A stretch of 8,002 nucleotides of DNA from Tannerellaceae bacterium. GTDB taxonomy: Bacteria; Bacteroidota; Bacteroidia; Bacteroidales; Tannerellaceae. Positions 5,794 through 8,002 of the stretch are shown piece by piece; within the stretch, counting starts at the first letter, position 1; the number at the start of each line of letters is the position of its first letter. The notes below the pieces were generated by a model. It was not told the DNA's origin and did not search any database. It was given only the letters and a program-made list of their open reading frames with translations. The translations under genes and the position numbers were made by a program. The stretch lies in the NCBI GenBank assembly GCA_031265595.1, contig JAISCM010000061.1, positions 1-8,002 of the forward strand. The letters run 5' to 3'.

Positions 5794-6269
5794 CACCCAC
5801 CATAGAAGAAAGGGGAAGCCATGGCGAAGAAACAATAAAGAAGCTTTACGCCCGTCCCGAGTATAAACCCGGCAAAAGCGCCTAATGCTGCCTTCAATGC
5901 GCTTTTGGCATCTTTTCTGGCAAAAAGAAACTCACCGGCAAAAGCCCCCAGCAACAACCCGGCCAACATACCAACAGGCGTAAAGAACAACCCGGCAATC
6001 ATCCCTATAATCGAACCGGTAGCAGCATAGCCGGAACCGCCGGATTTCTTTGTCAGCAAAGGAGGAAGAAAGTAATCAGCGATCGAAATAACCAGCATAA
6101 TAACACCTGTCCACAGCAAAAAAGCCCCCGTAAACTCACAATACCCGCTCCAATGCACCAACCATATCCCCAAATACGAGAGAGGAGGCCCGGGAAGCGC
6201 CGGAAGTATCGACCCGGCAATACCAACCAAAAAACAACCAACAGCCAAAACTATCAATACTACATCCAT
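5793..6269 (-). CDS. DUF456-family small membrane protein
   Basis: The protein is 158 aa when started at the ATG at 6267-6269 (complement). A TTG 12 bases upstream is also open, but the ATG gives the usual family start MDVVLIVLAVGCFLVG. It is strongly hydrophobic. Segments lie at about residues 2-20, 45-66, 78-112 (glycine-rich, possibly two helices) and 122-147. The conserved family motif LPALPGPPLSYLG is at 22-34, and a charged loop, FLFARKDAKSA, precedes the last segment. DUF456 proteins are inner-membrane proteins of unknown function. Its stop (TGA, 5793-5795) faces the outer membrane protein gene. It lies 31 bases after the stop of the ATPase gene on the same strand but appears to have its own promoter. 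Confidence 0.88.
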   Translation of the reverse strand: MDVVLIVLAVGCFLVGIAGSILPALPGPPLSYLGIWLVHWSGYCEFTGAFLLWTGVIMLVISIADYFLPPLLTKKSGGSGYAATGSIIGMIAGLFFTPVGMLAGLLLGAFAGEFLFARKDAKSALKAALGAFAGFILGTGVKLLYCFFAMASPFFYGG

Positions 6270-6291
6270 CGTCTGATACAAGATTGTTTTG

Positions 6292-6322
6292 CAAAGATAC
6301 TTACATATCTTCTAACGACAAA
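6292..6322 (-). promoter_or_regulatory. Strong-consensus Bacteroidales promoter of the DUF456 gene
   Basis: On the complement, TTTG (6319-6322), a 19-bp spacer and TATCTTTG (6292-6299) match the Bacteroidales -33/-7 consensus (TTTG, TAnnTTTG) exactly. The expected transcript start near 6285 is about 16 bases before the ATG. The -33 element and most of the spacer lie within the last codons of the upstream ATPase gene. Confidence 0.7.
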
Positions 6323-7623
6323 CAAATAGTCTCAATCTGATACTTAGGTAGCAACTTATTTTTAAGATGCTCCACCTTAGTAGTCAATAGCTCAGGTTTG
6401 AAGTTTTTCTTGTGTCGTTTTACTTCTACTGCTACTGCTCGATTCTTCTCCAATTTCAGCGCTACAATATCAATTTCATACTGATTGCCTTTAGACTCCC
6501 ACCATGAGCCAATGGCCCGGTATTGGAAGCTTTCGGCAAATTGCTGTTTGAAGTACCTTTCCAGCATACTACCTGAATAAGTAGGGTAATCAGATTTGAT
6601 GATAGCTTGCAGACCGATAAAGTTCTTTATTTCTATCAGAGAACGATGGCGGTCGAAATAATTAAACCAAAATCGAATAAAATTATCTTGTATCTCATAC
6701 CGGACAGCCTGACTACCATCTTTTGCTAATATCGGACGTTGGCGAACGATGATGTTATAATCTTCAATCAATCGCTTAATTTGTCCACCGATGCTTTTAT
6801 CTCCCAATGCGGCTTCTATTTCCGGCTGCGTGTTAATACCTCCTGATATAGCGCTTAGGATAGAAAAGTAAGTAGCATAGTTTTTTCCAAACTCTTCTAT
6901 CAACAGGTTTTTCCCTTCATCGGTAAATGAAGAGTTTGTCCGAACCATAAACGAAATCATTTCATCTATACTCAATGTGATGTTATCACAGAACAACTCT
7001 ACATACTTGGGAACTCCTCCTGTAAACGTATAGAGCGCAAGCAAGTCATCATTGGTATAATCAGGATTGTAGTCACATATAATCTCTTTCAGCGTGCTCA
7101 AATCAAAAGCAGATAATTTGATGATATTGTCCGCTCTGCCAAACAGCGGCTCTTTGTTGTTTTGAAATATTTTCTGCATCAACGAATAAACAGAGCCCGA
7201 CACAATCAAGTTCATCTTAGATCTTTTGCGGTAGGTATCCCATATATTCTGCATGTCACTATATACCGATTCGTTGATGGTGCAGAACTCCTGAAATTCA
7301 TCAATAACCAGATTGAACGGTTTTTGCAAAGCCAGTTCCATCAGATATTGGAATAGCGACCGAAAGGTTCGTATTTCCGCAGGAACAAACGCATCAAGCG
7401 ATTGACTGATAATAGGAATAAACTCGGAACAAAGCGTTGCCTCGCTTTTACGACTGACAAATAGATAGACAGTAGGTAAATCTTCTACCGACTTCATGAT
7501 AAGGCTTGTTTTACCGATCCTCCTTCTTCCTGTTACTACAGTCAGACGGGAATGGTCGCTGAACGATAAGTTTTGTATCCGTTTCAGCTCTGCCAACTCG
7601 CTTACTCTATTATAAAACTTCAT
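6301..7623 (-). CDS. AAA-type ATPase with DUF234 / PD-(D/E)XK-like C-terminal domain
   Basis: The protein is 440 aa, starting MKFYNRVSELAELKRIQ, the usual opening of this family (F-x-x-R-x-x-E-L). The N-terminal P-loop ATPase (ATPase_2-like) has Walker A TGRRRIGKTS at 31-40 and Walker B LVIDEFQEF at 105-113. It also has the sensor-like LIVSGS at 139-144, GRAD with a candidate Arg finger at 162-165, and TGGVPKYVEL at 201-210. A winged-helix-like segment follows (about 245-300), then DNFIRFWFNYF (313-323), typical of the DUF234 region. The C-terminus carries a nuclease-fold signature: Glu355, Asp385 within NQYEIDIVAL, and EVK at 400-402. This architecture is widespread in Bacteroidales and archaea, and its biological role is mostly undefined. 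It is cytoplasmic and divergent from uvrA with 146 bases between the starts. All key residues appear intact. Confidence 0.9.
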   Translation of the reverse strand: MKFYNRVSELAELKRIQNLSFSDHSRLTVVTGRRRIGKTSLIMKSVEDLPTVYLFVSRKSEATLCSEFIPIISQSLDAFVPAEIRTFRSLFQYLMELALQKPFNLVIDEFQEFCTINESVYSDMQNIWDTYRKRSKMNLIVSGSVYSLMQKIFQNNKEPLFGRADNIIKLSAFDLSTLKEIICDYNPDYTNDDLLALYTFTGGVPKYVELFCDNITLSIDEMISFMVRTNSSFTDEGKNLLIEEFGKNYATYFSILSAISGGINTQPEIEAALGDKSIGGQIKRLIEDYNIIVRQRPILAKDGSQAVRYEIQDNFIRFWFNYFDRHRSLIEIKNFIGLQAIIKSDYPTYSGSMLERYFKQQFAESFQYRAIGSWWESKGNQYEIDIVALKLEKNRAVAVEVKRHKKNFKPELLTTKVEHLKNKLLPKYQIETICLSLEDM

Positions 7624-7705
7624 ACCCTCAATCTTGTTATATCCGTAACAGTTACAATGGTTACAAAGATGGCAAAAAAAATTGAATATACGAGTAAAGG
7701 ATGGC

Positions 7706-7737
7706 TTTTCATCGTTCGGTTAATTTCCGTATCTTTA
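7706..7737 (+). promoter_or_regulatory. Candidate promoter of uvrA
   Basis: TTTT (7706-7709), a 20-bp spacer and TATCTTTA (7730-7737) approach the Bacteroidales TTTG / TAnnTTTG pattern with one mismatch in each box. The predicted leader is about 26 nt and contains GAAAGGTGGGAAG before the ATG. I saw no LexA-like operator. Confidence 0.45.
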
Positions 7738-7769
7738 CGCGTTTTTATTGAAAGGTGGGAAGTTATTGT

Positions 7770-8002
7770 ATGACTAATGAACAGAATATTTTGATTAAGG
7801 GCGCACGCGTCAACAATCTCAAGAACATAGATGTGGCAATTCCCCGTGATACGCTTGTTGTTATCACCGGATTGTCGGGGAGTGGCAAGTCGTCGCTGGC
7901 TTTTGATACGCTGTATGCCGAAGGGCAGCGCAGGTATGTGGAAAGCCTGTCGGCATACGCCCGTCAGTTTTTAGGGCGTATGAGTAAACCGGAGGCTGAT
8001 TA
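7770..8002 (+). CDS. uvrA: UvrABC excinuclease subunit A, N-terminal fragment
   Basis: The first 77 codons of the gene, cut by the right edge; full UvrA proteins are about 940 aa. The protein starts [20 protein letters not shown]. It carries the first Walker A, GLSGSGKS, at 34-41, and then the UvrA-specific stretch [20 protein letters not shown] followed by [13 protein letters not shown]. UvrA is the ATP-dependent DNA damage sensor of nucleotide excision repair, acting as a dimer that loads UvrB. The ATG at 7770 gives the normal family N-terminus and is preceded by a purine-rich GGTGGGAAG. It is divergent from the AAA ATPase gene, and no functional link between the two is evident. Confidence 0.96.
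   Translation, partial: MTNEQNILIKGARVNNLKNIDVAIPRDTLVVITGLSGSGKSSLAFDTLYAEGQRRYVESLSAYARQFLGRMSKPEAD

Noticed and set aside
6270..6281. TTG start giving a DUF456 protein four residues longer
   Set aside because: The ATG at 6267-6269 gives the usual family N-terminus, and the promoter spacing suits it.
6301..7623. ATPase/nuclease-like gene as part of a defence system
   Set aside because: It has a common stand-alone architecture here, and its neighbours (DUF456, uvrA) are housekeeping-type genes with no other defence genes.
7624..7769. SOS (LexA) operator ahead of uvrA
   Set aside because: I saw no convincing dyad in this intergenic region, only a promoter-like pattern.
7573..7773. 66-codon plus-strand frame overlapping the ATPase start and uvrA start
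   Set aside because: It spans the divergent promoter region and the ATPase N-terminus, with no family resemblance and no reasonable start context.

Overview
The window looks like a chromosomal segment from the order Bacteroidales (Bacteroides or Parabacteroides type; the genus cannot be fixed from this sequence). Pointers are the paired 6-bladed beta-propeller lipoproteins with MKK...AGC signal peptides, a CarboxypepD_reg/TonB-plug/beta-barrel outer membrane protein, a minus-strand VapE-type protein, and Bacteroidales-style promoters (TTTG, about 19-20 bp, TAnnTTTG).

Left edge (1-810): the first 297 bases are the N-terminal part of a minus-strand VapE (virulence-associated E)-like gene that runs out of the window. 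Between it and the next gene are about 500 non-coding bases. Their main feature is a regular array at 450-555: five 18-bp dyads (GTTTCAC-N4-GTGAAAC) repeated every 22 bp, so heptamers alternate in orientation every 11 bp. It is followed by an AT-rich stretch and then by a repeat (about 628-775) that recurs between the next two genes.

Middle (811-5761): two tandem paralogous lipoproteins (about 400 aa, 6-bladed beta-propeller family) are followed, 1 nt after the second stop, by a TonB-dependent-receptor-like outer membrane protein gene. That last gene is split by a +1 frame change at a run of five C (3718-3722). The upstream frame carries the signal peptide and regulatory domain, and the downstream frame carries the plug and barrel. 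With the frame restored the protein would be about 776 aa, a usual length for the family. The second lipoprotein and the receptor look like an operon, which suggests an envelope surface module, but the substrate is unknown. Each lipoprotein has a short low-complexity C-terminal tail that matches the repeated intergenic DNA. This suggests the repeat landed at, or was copied with, the 3' end of a propeller gene.

Right part (5793-8002): a small DUF456-type membrane protein and an AAA ATPase with a DUF234/PD-(D/E)XK-like C-terminus lie on the minus strand, convergent with the receptor gene. The promoter of the DUF456 gene appears to lie in the 3' end of the ATPase gene. Divergent from the ATPase gene is the start of uvrA, which runs off the right edge. 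These are ordinary chromosomal genes.

The most unusual feature is the 11-bp-phased alternating array beside the VapE-like gene. The next are the repeat-derived gene tails and the C-tract frameshift in the receptor gene.
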